20,201 bases of DNA from Clostridiaceae bacterium (lineage in GTDB: Bacteria; Bacillota; Clostridia; Oscillospirales; Butyricicoccaceae): the NCBI GenBank assembly GCA_018383195.1, contig JAGZOP010000037.1, forward strand, positions 1 through 20,201, written 5' to 3'. A program made the translations under genes and the position numbers. The notes beneath the pieces are model-generated. The model did not search any database. It saw only the letters and a program-made list of their open reading frames with translations, and was not told where the DNA came from. Positions 1 to 6,173 of the stretch are shown here, piece after piece (position 1 is the stretch's first letter; the number at the start of each line of letters is the position of its first letter).

Positions 1-1149
1 CAGCGCGAACAGCGGAAGTCCTGCGCCGCCAAATAATTCATAGGAAAGCAAAATCGAGGTCAGAGGACAGTTGGTTACACCGCAAAATACGGCGGTCATG
101 CCCATCGCACCTGCGAATCCGGCAGGAATGCCGAGAAATGCGCCGTAAAAGCAGCCAAAGGTCGCGCCGATGAAGAATGCAGGCACAATTTCGCCGCCCT
201 TGAATCCGCAGCCCAGCGTAATGGCGGTAAAAATCGCCTTGAGCACAAAGGCTTCCGGAACGGCATCGCCGGAAATGGCGCGCGTAATGACGTCCATGCC
301 CGCGCCGTTGTAGCTGTGCACGCCGCAAAGCACGGTGAGCAGCACGACCAGTGTACCGCCGACGAAAATCCGCAGATAGGGCTTTTTGATGTACCGGGCG
401 AAGAAGCGGTGGGTGATGCCGAATACCGAACACACGAAGATGGAAACTGCGGCGCATAGCACGCCGAGCGCAAGCACGCGCGGAATCATAGGATAACTCA
501 GCGCAGGCACTTCTGTGAGGGAAAATGCCGTAGGGTGGCAGCCGACCTGCTGTGCGACCAGCGCTGCAAGCAGCGAGGACAGCATACAGGGAAAGATTGC
601 GGAATAATACATGACGCCAACGCTGCACACCTCCATGGAGAATACGGCTGCGGCGAGCGGGGTGCCGAACAGTGCGGAAAATCCGGCTGCCATGCCGCAC
701 ATCATAATAATGCGCTCATCCTTGTCGTCCAATCGCATGGCACGTCCGAGCCGGTCAGAAATCGCGCTGCCCATTTGGAGCGCCGCGCCTTCACGTCCGG
801 ACGAGCCGCCGAATAGATGGGTTAAAATGGTGGAAATGATGATGAGCGGCGCAATCCGCAGACGGATGGGGTCGTTTTGGCGCACGGCAACGAGCACATA
901 GTTGGTGCCGGGGTCGCGGGGCAGCCCGCAGAGCTGATATAGCCCCAGAATGACCATCCCTGCAAAAGGAAGCAGATAAATGAGTGCGCTGTGCGCTTCG
1001 CGATATGCGGTTGCCCAGTTGACGGCTTCATGGAACGCGCCGCCGACAATGCCGGTCACTGCGCCGATGAGGCAGGAAAACACAATCCATTTGGAAAAAA
1101 TGACGATACGCTTGCTCCAGCGCGCCCAAAGACCCTGAAAAAATTCCAT
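1..1149 (-). CDS. ClC-family anion transporter, CLC-F (fluoride/H+ antiporter) type, partial
   Basis: The gene starts at ATG 1149 (complement), with a GGGGGG ribosome site about 9 bases upstream, and runs off the left edge; 383 residues are visible. It is a polytopic membrane protein. The ClC selectivity and gating region reads GGSSGREGAALQMG near residues 114-127, with the gating glutamate at E120. A second helix-start motif, KGGEIVPAFFIGATFG, lies at about 317-332. From family knowledge, GREG followed by a small residue other than proline, together with a KGGE..P.FFIGA segment, is typical of the bacterial CLC-F branch that expels fluoride in exchange for protons, whereas chloride ClCs have GREGP. 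So fluoride export is the likely role; chloride transport is the alternative. Family members are about 400-430 residues, so only the C-terminal end is missing. A weak promoter may lie upstream (TATACT at 1199-1204, complement). I saw no fluoride riboswitch in the leader. Confidence 0.85.
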   Translation of the reverse strand, partial: MEFFQGLWARWSKRIVIFSKWIVFSCLIGAVTGIVGGAFHEAVNWATAYREAHSALIYLLPFAGMVILGLYQLCGLPRDPGTNYVLVAVRQNDPIRLRIAPLIIISTILTHLFGGSSGREGAALQMGSAISDRLGRAMRLDDKDERIIMMCGMAAGFSALFGTPLAAAVFSMEVCSVGVMYYSAIFPCMLSSLLAALVAQQVGCHPTAFSLTEVPALSYPMIPRVLALGVLCAAVSIFVCSVFGITHRFFARYIKKPYLRIFVGGTLVVLLTVLCGVHSYNGAGMDVITRAISGDAVPEAFVLKAIFTAITLGCGFKGGEIVPAFFIGATFGCFYGAFLGIPAGFAGAMGMTAVFCGVTNCPLTSILLSYELFGGAGLPLFAL

Positions 1150-1251
1150 ATTTGCGTTCCCCCCTTGCCGCAAACCCCTCTGACAAATCAATATATACAG
1201 TATAGCACAGCGGCGGCGGGAAAGAAAGCAGGATAAATGTTAACCTTTCTA

Positions 1252-1280
1252 TTGACTATGGTTTACGGACAGGCTATACT
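1252..1280 (+). promoter_or_regulatory. Sigma-A-type promoter of bioY
   Basis: The -35 box TTGACT (1252-1257) and -10 box TATACT (1275-1280) are separated by exactly 17 bases. Transcription should begin near 1287, inside the BirA-type operator that follows. Confidence 0.8.
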
Positions 1281-1285
1281 GTAAA

Positions 1286-1317
1286 TTGTCAACCGTGAAA
1301 ATTATTTTAGTTTACAA
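1286..1317 (+). promoter_or_regulatory. BirA-type biotin operator upstream of bioY
   Basis: An imperfect inverted repeat has half-sites TTGTCAAC (1286-1293) and GTTTACAA (1310-1317), 16 bases apart. This matches the Firmicutes BirA operator layout (TTGTnAACC, 14-15 bases, GGTTnACAA) with few mismatches. It covers the expected transcription start, and its right arm overlaps the AAGGAG ribosome site (1316-1321), so bound BirA-biotinyl-AMP would block bioY expression when biotin is plentiful. Confidence 0.8.
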
Positions 1318-1327
1318 GGAGCGACCT

Positions 1328-1861
1328 ATGAAAACCAGACAGCTTTGTTCTGCCGCGCTGCTCGCGGCGCTGACCGCCGTATGCAGTCAGCTTACCATCC
1401 CGACGCCGTGGCAGGTGCCGATTTCTATGTCTACCTTCGCCGTATTTCTTTCGGGTGCGCTGCTCGGCGCAAAATGGGGAACTGCCGCGCAGGGGGTATA
1501 CCTGCTGCTCGGGCTGGTGGGCGTGCCGGTCTTTAGCGGCATGCGGGGCGGCGCGCAGGTGCTCGCCGGACCGACCGGCGGGTATTTGATCGGGTATCTG
1601 GCGGCTGCGGCGGTGACCGGCGCATTGCTTGCGCACAACCGTGCGCGGTGGATGCTGCCCGCAGCAATGGCGGCAGGGCTTGCGGTATGCTATGCATTCG
1701 GTACGGCGTGGTATATGGTGCAGGGGGGCGTGGCGCTTGTTCCGGCGCTTAGCATGTGCGTGCTGCCGTTCCTGCCTGGCGATGCGCTCAAAATTGCTGC
1801 GGCAAGCCTGATTGCCGGCAGAATCGGGATGTTGCGGTTTGGGGAATCGCAAACGGTATAA
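1328..1861 (+). CDS. bioY: Biotin transporter BioY (ECF S component)
   Basis: This 177-residue membrane protein is the substrate-binding S component of an energy-coupling-factor biotin importer. It has the BioY pattern: a short N-terminal helix, several hydrophobic segments, and the conserved GPTGGYLIGY motif at residues 81-90. The length fits the family. I chose ATG 1328 because AAGGAG sits 6 bases upstream; the frame stays open to a TTG at 1286, but that codon lies in the operator. No ATPase or T-component genes adjoin it, so it probably uses a shared EcfAAT module encoded elsewhere. The promoter and BirA-type operator predict induction on biotin limitation. Transcription ends at the hairpin at 1871-1900. 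Confidence 0.93.
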   Translation: MKTRQLCSAALLAALTAVCSQLTIPTPWQVPISMSTFAVFLSGALLGAKWGTAAQGVYLLLGLVGVPVFSGMRGGAQVLAGPTGGYLIGYLAAAAVTGALLAHNRARWMLPAAMAAGLAVCYAFGTAWYMVQGGVALVPALSMCVLPFLPGDALKIAAASLIAGRIGMLRFGESQTV

Positions 1862-1870
1862 TCAAAGCGC

Positions 1871-1900
1871 AAAAGCGCCCTCTGACAGGAGGGCGCTTTT
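1871..1900. terminator. Bidirectional terminator between bioY and the LacI-type gene
   Basis: A 12-bp perfect stem (AAAAGCGCCCTC, 1871-1882; GAGGGCGCTTTT, 1889-1900) has a 6-base loop. Runs of T follow it on both strands. The converging LacI-type gene has its stop codon (1899-1901) on the edge of the stem, so one hairpin serves both genes. Confidence 0.88.
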
Positions 1901-2918
1901 ATAATAACTCTTTCGTATAAATACTGGTTTCTACATAGCGAAGCGGGCTTTTGGGGGATCGATTGTGAGCGAGCAGCGCATACAGAATCAGAATGGCTTC
2001 ATATGCCTGCGCGGAAAAATCCTGTTCTACGACAAAATCGAGCAGACCGTTTTTGAGTCCGCGGATGGCGGGCTGCGTCAGATCGTTTGCCACCACATGC
2101 ACCTTGTATTTTAATCCCGCCTTTTTGATTGCATCCATGCAGGCGGGGACGCTTTCAGTTCCCATATATACGCCTCGCACCTTAGAATCCTGCTGTAAAG
2201 TGTGCAGGATTGCGTTATAAGTCAGATCATAGCGCTCGAAGCACTCCACAAGCTGCACGCGGTCGCTTTCAATGCCCAGCGCGGCAGCGTGTGCACAAAA
2301 GCTTTCGACCCGGCGGCGGTGGGACTGGAATTCCAGATTCCCGGTAATGGCAAGGATGTGGTCCTGCGCGCCCAGACTGCGCGCGAGCAGCCCGGCGGCA
2401 ACCTGTCCGCTTTTGGCAAGGTCCTGCCCGACATGGCATACGCGGCTGCTGGTCGGCAGGTCGGAATTATAGGTCACAACCGGAATGCCCCGGGCGGCGA
2501 GCTGCTCAATTTTGCTGCGCAGCAGGACGTTATCGGCGGCGTTCAGGATTATCCCGTTTGCGCCGGCGGCGAGCAGTGCGTCGATGCGCTGGATGTATTC
2601 GCGGTCGGAGCGGCTGCCCATGGTCTCGATGTGAAGCGACAATTCTCCGGGACGCAGGACGCGCTCGGCGCGCCGGATGCCGCGTTCCACCTGCTGCCGG
2701 AAATAGCCGCTTTCCCATTTCGCGATCAGGAAACCGATCTGGACACCGCGGTCAGACGGCGCATTTTTACGCGGATGGACATATCCGGTGGTCTGCACGG
2801 CGCGCAGGACTTTCTTCCGGACATCGGCGCTGACATAGGGGCGGTCGTTGAGCACGCGGTCCACGGTGCCGCGCGATACGCCGCACATGCGGGCAATGCT
2901 TTGGATGGTGGGCTTCAT
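1899..2918 (-). CDS. LacI-family transcriptional regulator
   Basis: This is a 339-residue cytoplasmic repressor-type protein. The N-terminal LacI helix-turn-helix has the TIQSIARMCGVSRGTVDRVLN pattern (residues 4-24), followed by the hinge region and a periplasmic-binding-protein-like sugar-sensing domain (about 58-330). I chose ATG 2918 because AGGAGG lies 9 bases upstream; the frame is open farther upstream, but that stretch would add an unrelated hydrophobic tail before the HTH. The gene diverges from the inositol-dehydrogenase-like gene at 3184, so it likely controls that gene and perhaps itself. The effector is unknown; an inositol or related polyol is a guess from the neighbour. It is also the only sugar regulator in the window, and so a possible distant regulator of the pentose genes at 11821-19833. 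Confidence 0.9.
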   Translation of the reverse strand: MKPTIQSIARMCGVSRGTVDRVLNDRPYVSADVRKKVLRAVQTTGYVHPRKNAPSDRGVQIGFLIAKWESGYFRQQVERGIRRAERVLRPGELSLHIETMGSRSDREYIQRIDALLAAGANGIILNAADNVLLRSKIEQLAARGIPVVTYNSDLPTSSRVCHVGQDLAKSGQVAAGLLARSLGAQDHILAITGNLEFQSHRRRVESFCAHAAALGIESDRVQLVECFERYDLTYNAILHTLQQDSKVRGVYMGTESVPACMDAIKKAGLKYKVHVVANDLTQPAIRGLKNGLLDFVVEQDFSAQAYEAILILYALLAHNRSPKSPLRYVETSIYTKELL

Positions 2919-2940
2919 GCGGCAAATCCTCCTTTTTTTC

Positions 2941-2969
2941 ATTGTAACAGACCGGGAAAAGGATGTCAC
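2941..2969 (-). promoter_or_regulatory. Promoter of the LacI-type gene
   Basis: On the complement, GTGACA (2964-2969) and TACAAT (2941-2946) are 17 bases apart. The predicted leader is short, about 16 bases before the ATG at 2918. Confidence 0.6.
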
Positions 2970-3083
2970 TGAAAAAAGCACAGAGCACAGAAAAAAGAAC
3001 GGGAACAGCGGAATGAAATCTGGCAATATGACCGAAAATGAATACATTATATTGGATAGATTGACGAAGTTTTTTGCCTTGCG

Positions 3084-3116
3084 TTGACTTTTTTTTAGAG
3101 CTGACCTACAATGTAG
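3084..3116 (+). promoter_or_regulatory. Promoter of the inositol-dehydrogenase-like gene with overlapping palindrome
   Basis: TTGACT (3084-3089) and TACAAT (3107-3112) are 17 bases apart. An 11-base palindrome, CTACAATGTAG (3106-3116), covers the -10 box and is a candidate operator for the divergent LacI-type repressor. It lacks the central CG common in LacI operators, so the operator part is tentative. Confidence 0.65.
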
Positions 3117-3183
3117 AAGCTAAGAAAAGTGGCTATAAAATTCGTAAAAGTATAGAATTATCATAAAATATGGAGGTATTGCT

Positions 3184-4197
3184 GTGAAAAAGTTGCGAGT
3201 TGGTATTGCGGGTCTGGGCCGTCTGGGAAAAGTGCATGCAAAGAATCTAGCATATAAGATTCCGAATGCAGAACTGGTTGCGGCATGCTCGATCGTGCCG
3301 GCAGAACTGGAATATGCACAGAAGGAGCTGGGCGTGCAGCAGGTTTACACCGATTTCCGCGAGATGATTGCAAATCCGGACATCGACGCGGTTGCGATTG
3401 TCACCACCTCGTCCGAGCACTGTTGGCAGATTGAGGCTGCGCTTGACGCGGGCAAGCATGTATTCAGCGACAAGCCGCTGGGCGTTGATGTAGAGCAGTG
3501 CAAGATTGCAGAAAAGGCGGTGGAGCGCCATCCGGAGCTGACCTTTATGCTCGGTTTTATGCGCCGCTATGATAAGTCTTATGCGTATGCAAAGCAGAAG
3601 ATTGAGGAAGGCGCAATCGGTACTCCTTACATGGTTAAGGCAACCGGCATTGACCCGGAGGCGATGGTGGACGGCGCAATCCGTTTTGCGGCAACCTCGG
3701 GCGGTATTTTCCTTGACATGGCAATTCATGATATCGACCTGATGCGTTGGTTCCTCGGCGCGGAGGCAACCGAAGTCTATGCGCTCGGCTGTACCTTTAA
3801 GCATCCGGAGTTTCAGGCGGTCGGCGATGACGAGACTGCGATGGCGTGCTATAAGTTCGACAACGGCGCAATGGGCTTCGTGCATGTCGGACGCACCGCG
3901 CCGCACGGCTACCATGTAGAAACCGAAATCATCGGCACCGAAGGCTCGATTCGGATTTCCGGCGTGCCGGAGAAGAATCAGGCGATGCTGTTCAATACAA
4001 ACGGCGCGGTGACCGAGTGCGTCGGCTCGTTCCCGGAGCGCTTCGACGAAGCGTATCTGCTCGAAATGCAGGAATTTGTGGACTGCGCCTGCGCAGGCAA
4101 GCAGACCGGCGTGAACGTCTACGACGGCACCAAGTCCACACGCATCGGCTACGCGACCACAGAGGCGTGGAAGACTGGCAAGATCGTGAAGATTTAA
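3184..4197 (+). CDS. iolG: Gfo/Idh/MocA oxidoreductase, probable inositol 2-dehydrogenase
   Basis: This 337-residue NAD(P)-dependent sugar/polyol dehydrogenase begins with GTG 3184, 7 bases after GGAGG (3172-3176). The Rossmann fold starts with GIAGLGRLG (7-15). The catalytic lysine is K97 in DKPLG, the same number as the catalytic lysine of Bacillus subtilis IolG. The second catalytic motif, GGIFLDMAIHDID (173-185), supplies D178 and H182. The C-terminal alpha/beta domain follows the usual plan, and the length is typical. The family oxidises myo- or scyllo-inositol to a keto-inositol, but close relatives act on other sugars, so the substrate is inferred. No other iol gene is next to it; its only partner is the divergent LacI-type regulator. 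A hairpin at 4237-4274 can end its transcript. Confidence 0.8.
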   Translation: MKKLRVGIAGLGRLGKVHAKNLAYKIPNAELVAACSIVPAELEYAQKELGVQQVYTDFREMIANPDIDAVAIVTTSSEHCWQIEAALDAGKHVFSDKPLGVDVEQCKIAEKAVERHPELTFMLGFMRRYDKSYAYAKQKIEEGAIGTPYMVKATGIDPEAMVDGAIRFAATSGGIFLDMAIHDIDLMRWFLGAEATEVYALGCTFKHPEFQAVGDDETAMACYKFDNGAMGFVHVGRTAPHGYHVETEIIGTEGSIRISGVPEKNQAMLFNTNGAVTECVGSFPERFDEAYLLEMQEFVDCACAGKQTGVNVYDGTKSTRIGYATTEAWKTGKIVKI

Positions 4198-4236
4198 GCA
4201 AAAAATCCCCTGCTCCGCTGAACGGAGTGAAGTGAT

Positions 4237-4274
4237 AAAATAATGGTAGACACTTTTGTGTCTACCATTATTTT
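4237..4274 (+). terminator. 17-bp perfect hairpin, likely terminator and IS end
   Basis: The arms at 4237-4253 and 4258-4274 are perfectly complementary around a TTTT loop and end in a T run, so the hairpin can act as a terminator for the dehydrogenase gene. The core TGGTAGACAC (4244-4253) also resembles the inverted complement of the sequence at 4453-4462, so the hairpin seems to come from the left end of the IS3-like remnant. Confidence 0.65.
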
Positions 4275-4462
4275 TATGCTATTATAGATTTGGAGGTGGG
4301 ATTATGCGCCAAAAGTACACAATACGTAGCAAGGAAGAGAAACTGGCTATTGAACAAGCTGTCTATTACTTCAACTACGAACGACTTGTCCGTAAACTAA
4401 AAGGAAAACCACCAGTCCTCTTTAGAACAGAACTGGTGGCATAGGGTATTTTATGTCTACTA
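4244..4462 (+). mobile_element. Miniature IS3-family remnant
   Basis: About 219 bases run between end-like sequences TGGTAGACAC (4244-4253) and ATGTCTACTA (4453-4462, whose complement is TAGTAGACAT; 8 of 10 positions match). Inside is a 46-codon reading frame whose C-terminal half looks like the end of an IS3 OrfB transposase. The body is far too short for a working IS (about 1.2-1.5 kb), so it is an internally deleted, immobile copy. I saw no clear target-site duplication. Confidence 0.5.
4304..4444 (+). pseudogene. Shrunken IS3 transposase frame
   Basis: ATG 4304 follows GGAGG (4292-4296) by 7 bases and opens a 46-residue frame. Residues 21-41, with the YYFNYERLVRKLKGKPP pattern, match the typical C-terminal end of IS3/IS150-group OrfB (YYN-ERI..KLKG-SPV-YR). 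The first 20 residues resemble the start of an OrfA protein (MxQKYTI...). This suggests that a large internal deletion joined the start of orfA to the end of orfB. The DDE catalytic domain is absent, so it cannot transpose. It might still be translated as a small protein, because the ribosome site is intact. Confidence 0.6.
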
Positions 4463-4473
4463 ACTATTGACTA

Positions 4474-4507
4474 CTCCCGCATTCCTAAGAGAACGCGGGA
4501 GGTTTTT
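4474..4507 (+). terminator. Terminator-like hairpin after the IS remnant
   Basis: CTCCCGC (4474-4480) pairs with GCGGGAG (4495-4501) around 14 bases, with an extra inner TTC/GAA pairing, and is followed by GTTTTT. It ends rightward transcripts before the leftward small-membrane-protein gene. Confidence 0.7.
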
Positions 4508-4513
4508 GCATAG

Positions 4514-4699
4514 TCAAAGGATGCCGAGTGCACGGCTCACCAGATAGAGAACGAGTAAAATCAGCAGAATGGATTGCGCCCGGCTGCGTTCGGTTTCCGA
4601 TGGCTGCTTTGCACGCAGGGAGAAAAACAGGATCAGGATAACGGCGAGTCCGCCGAGACCGAAATTCACAAACAGGTCAAAAGTGGTTCCGGTTCTCAT
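4514..4699 (-). CDS. Small two-helix membrane protein, unknown
   Basis: This 61-residue protein has two hydrophobic helices (about 8-28 and 42-60) joined by a charged loop rich in K, R, E and S. I do not recognise the family. Its ATG overlaps the TGA of the upstream secreted-protein gene (ATGA at 4696-4699), and it has no ribosome site of its own, so its translation is probably coupled to that gene. That coupling and the tiny membrane form would suit an immunity or accessory protein for the secreted product, but this is inference. Its helix-loop-helix plan and C-terminal ending (VSRALGIL) resemble the end of the 88-residue protein upstream (FLRDIGLFA). Confidence 0.65.
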   Translation of the reverse strand: MRTGTTFDLFVNFGLGGLAVILILFFSLRAKQPSETERSRAQSILLILLVLYLVSRALGIL

Positions 4700-5394
4700 A
4701 CAAGTGCGATAAAGTTTAGATAGTTGTTGTTAGCTTCTTGTGCCTCATCATATGCATCCCAAACAGGAGAACCTGGGAGTACAGTAACACCAACAACTGC
4801 TAATGCAGCAACAATTGCCCCAATTCCTGCAGAGAATGCAACGCCGGCTAATCCGCTAGCGATTACTTCGGCACCAAACTGCACATGGGCACGCGAAAAA
4901 TCAGAAATCATATGATCCACATTTGTTTTAGATGCATTTGCATAGCTACGCGCAGTGGCATTGTTACGATCATATTCTGTGCACATACCTTCATCGCATA
5001 CAAGATACCAGTACCAAACATTTCCAGCAAGGGTATCTGTATCTCGGTAATAAGAGAAATTCCAATAAGGAGATTTTGCCTGAGTTATTGTGTTGGCCGA
5101 TGGCTGAGAGGGTACATTCTGGTTGGAATAAGTCTGAACAGAAACTCCATCGTCTACGGTAACAATGATTTCATCACCGCGTTTGATTGCGGTTGAAATT
5201 GAGTAGTCATCCGTAACGGTAGCAATACGGTTGCCTTCATCATCGTAAGACAATTCCACTTTATAATGGATTCCGTCGTGATCGAACTCATAAGAGGTCG
5301 TTTCGGTAGTGTCAATTGCCGATGCGGGAATAGCAAAGGTGAACAACATGACAAAAACCATCATGAAAGAAAATAATTTTCGTTGTACAGTCAT
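4696..5394 (-). CDS. Secreted protein with C-terminal hydrophobic segment, unknown
   Basis: I place the start at ATG 5394 (232 residues), because AAAGG sits 9 bases upstream; the ATG at 5403 would touch that site. A clear Sec signal peptide (hydrophobic core, then AIPASA before IDTTE) predicts cleavage after about residue 26. The secreted part has an acidic, beta-rich section (to about residue 120), aromatic clusters (SPYWNFSYY), and two cysteines five residues apart (C133 and C138) that could form a disulphide. A long Gly/Ala/Val hydrophobic stretch (about 173-208) follows, then a short polar tail. I do not recognise the family. The plan recalls secreted toxins or bacteriocin precursors such as SdpC or geobacillin-26-type proteins, but only in outline. 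It is AT-richer than its neighbours and is followed by an overlapping small membrane-protein gene. Confidence 0.75.
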   Translation of the reverse strand: MTVQRKLFSFMMVFVMLFTFAIPASAIDTTETTSYEFDHDGIHYKVELSYDDEGNRIATVTDDYSISTAIKRGDEIIVTVDDGVSVQTYSNQNVPSQPSANTITQAKSPYWNFSYYRDTDTLAGNVWYWYLVCDEGMCTEYDRNNATARSYANASKTNVDHMISDFSRAHVQFGAEVIASGLAGVAFSAGIGAIVAALAVVGVTVLPGSPVWDAYDEAQEANNNYLNFIALV

Positions 5395-5445
5395 ATGTAC
5401 CATCCTTTCTCTTCACATACCAGATTGGGTGGCAAACACAACCAA

Positions 5446-5464
5446 TTCGTTTTCCGGAAACGAA
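5446..5464. repeat. Inverted repeat in the secreted-protein leader (TTCGTTT / AAACGAA)
   Basis: Seven-base arms TTCGTTT (5446-5452) and AAACGAA (5458-5464) flank TCCGG. The repeat lies between the promoter and the ribosome site and could be a protein-binding site or an RNA hairpin. Confidence 0.55.
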
Positions 5465-5496
5465 CATCAAACTATTTTCCTTAAAATAATTTGATG
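5465..5496 (-). promoter_or_regulatory. 14-bp dyad at the predicted 5' end of the secreted-protein mRNA
   Basis: The arms at 5465-5478 and 5483-5496 match at 13 of 14 positions around a 4-base loop; in RNA the odd pair is G-U. The predicted transcription start, just after the -10 at 5502-5507, lies at its edge, so the mRNA would begin with this stem-loop, or a repressor could bind the dyad. Confidence 0.6.
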
Positions 5497-5501
5497 TGAT
5501 A

Positions 5502-5529
5502 ATTATAACAAAACATTAAAAAATTTCAA
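5502..5529 (-). promoter_or_regulatory. Promoter of the secreted-protein gene
   Basis: On the complement, TTGAAA (5524-5529) and TATAAT (5502-5507) are 16 bases apart in a very AT-rich stretch. This gives the secreted-protein and 61-aa genes their own start, separate from the 88-aa gene upstream. Confidence 0.7.
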
Positions 5530-5609
5530 TGGGAAGTATAACCAAAGAAAAGACTGAAAATTTGTAGAATATTTTGGTTTTCTAGATGAAGATAAAATAT
5601 ATTGTATAA

Positions 5610-5876
5610 TTATGCAAACAGACCGATATCCCGCAGAAAAATGAACAGATTCAGCAGGGCGAGCGCGAGCCAGACCACGGCGGAAATTTGGTGGCTTCGT
5701 TTTCCGTTGTCCCGGTAAAGCTCCCATTGCGAAAGCGCACAGAACAAAAAGGTCAGTCCGATGAATCCATAGGTGTACTGCGCAGGAATCCACCCGCCGA
5801 GAAAGGCAGACGCGAGCGCGAGAAGAATGAGGATGATCGAGGAAACGAGGTACACGACTTGCCGGTTGATTTTCAT
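5610..5876 (-). CDS. Small three-helix membrane protein, unknown
   Basis: This 88-residue protein starts at ATG 5876, 8 bases after AGGAGG. It has three predicted membrane helices (about 6-27, 34-51 and 63-81), with a charged loop (YRDNGKRSH) between the last two. No family is recognised. It lies upstream of, and on the same strand as, the secreted-protein gene, though the gap holds a separate promoter. Its last two helices echo the 61-residue protein at 4514-4699 in spacing and in the C-terminal ending, so the pair may be distant paralogues flanking the secreted protein. Transcription likely starts at the promoter at 5918-5946. Confidence 0.75.
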   Translation of the reverse strand: MKINRQVVYLVSSIILILLALASAFLGGWIPAQYTYGFIGLTFLFCALSQWELYRDNGKRSHQISAVVWLALALLNLFIFLRDIGLFA

Positions 5877-5917
5877 AGCAATCCCTCCTGTGTCAGCGGT
5901 TCGTTTGGGATGGTCAC

Positions 5918-5946
5918 ATGATAGCGGAAAAGCAGGAGGGTGTCAA
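5918..5946 (-). promoter_or_regulatory. Promoter of the 88-aa membrane-protein gene
   Basis: On the complement, a perfect TTGACA (5941-5946) and TATCAT (5918-5923) are 17 bases apart. Confidence 0.8.
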
Positions 5947-6097
5947 TGGGAAGATCAAAAAAATGGCGTTTGCGCGCTGTGCTCAATTCGGGAAATTCTA
6001 TGCAGGATTTTAGAAAAACATCATATTATCGTCAAAGTGCACAAAATATAAATGGAAAATAAGTGAAATTGCCATAGTAGTATTTTATTTGTGTATA

Positions 6098-6106
6098 TGT
6101 TATAAT
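6098..6106 (+). promoter_or_regulatory. Extended -10 promoter of ppdK
   Basis: TGTTATAAT (6098-6106) is a perfect extended -10. No good -35 box sits at the right distance. The leader would be about 60 bases. The rest of 5947-6097 holds nothing I can assign. Confidence 0.6.
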
Positions 6107-6173
6107 AATTGAGGACAAAGAAATTGTAGATTTAGACGAAACGCGAATAACCATGAAACGGAGGACCCCAGCA

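Noticed and set aside
38..700. 220-codon frame on the complement at the left edge
   Set aside because: It is Arg/His-rich noise in another frame; the ClC-type frame on the same strand reads continuously from 1149 to the edge.
1150..1250. Fluoride riboswitch before the ClC-type gene
   Set aside because: I looked for the conserved GGNGAUGG...pseudoknot pattern and did not find it in the short leader.
2202..2972. 256-codon plus-strand frame across the LacI-type gene
   Set aside because: Shadow frame; the LacI HTH and sugar-binding domain on the complement are clear.
5446..5496. LexA (SOS) box in the secreted-protein leader
   Set aside because: The dyads do not contain the GAAC-N4-GTTC core required for a Firmicutes LexA box.
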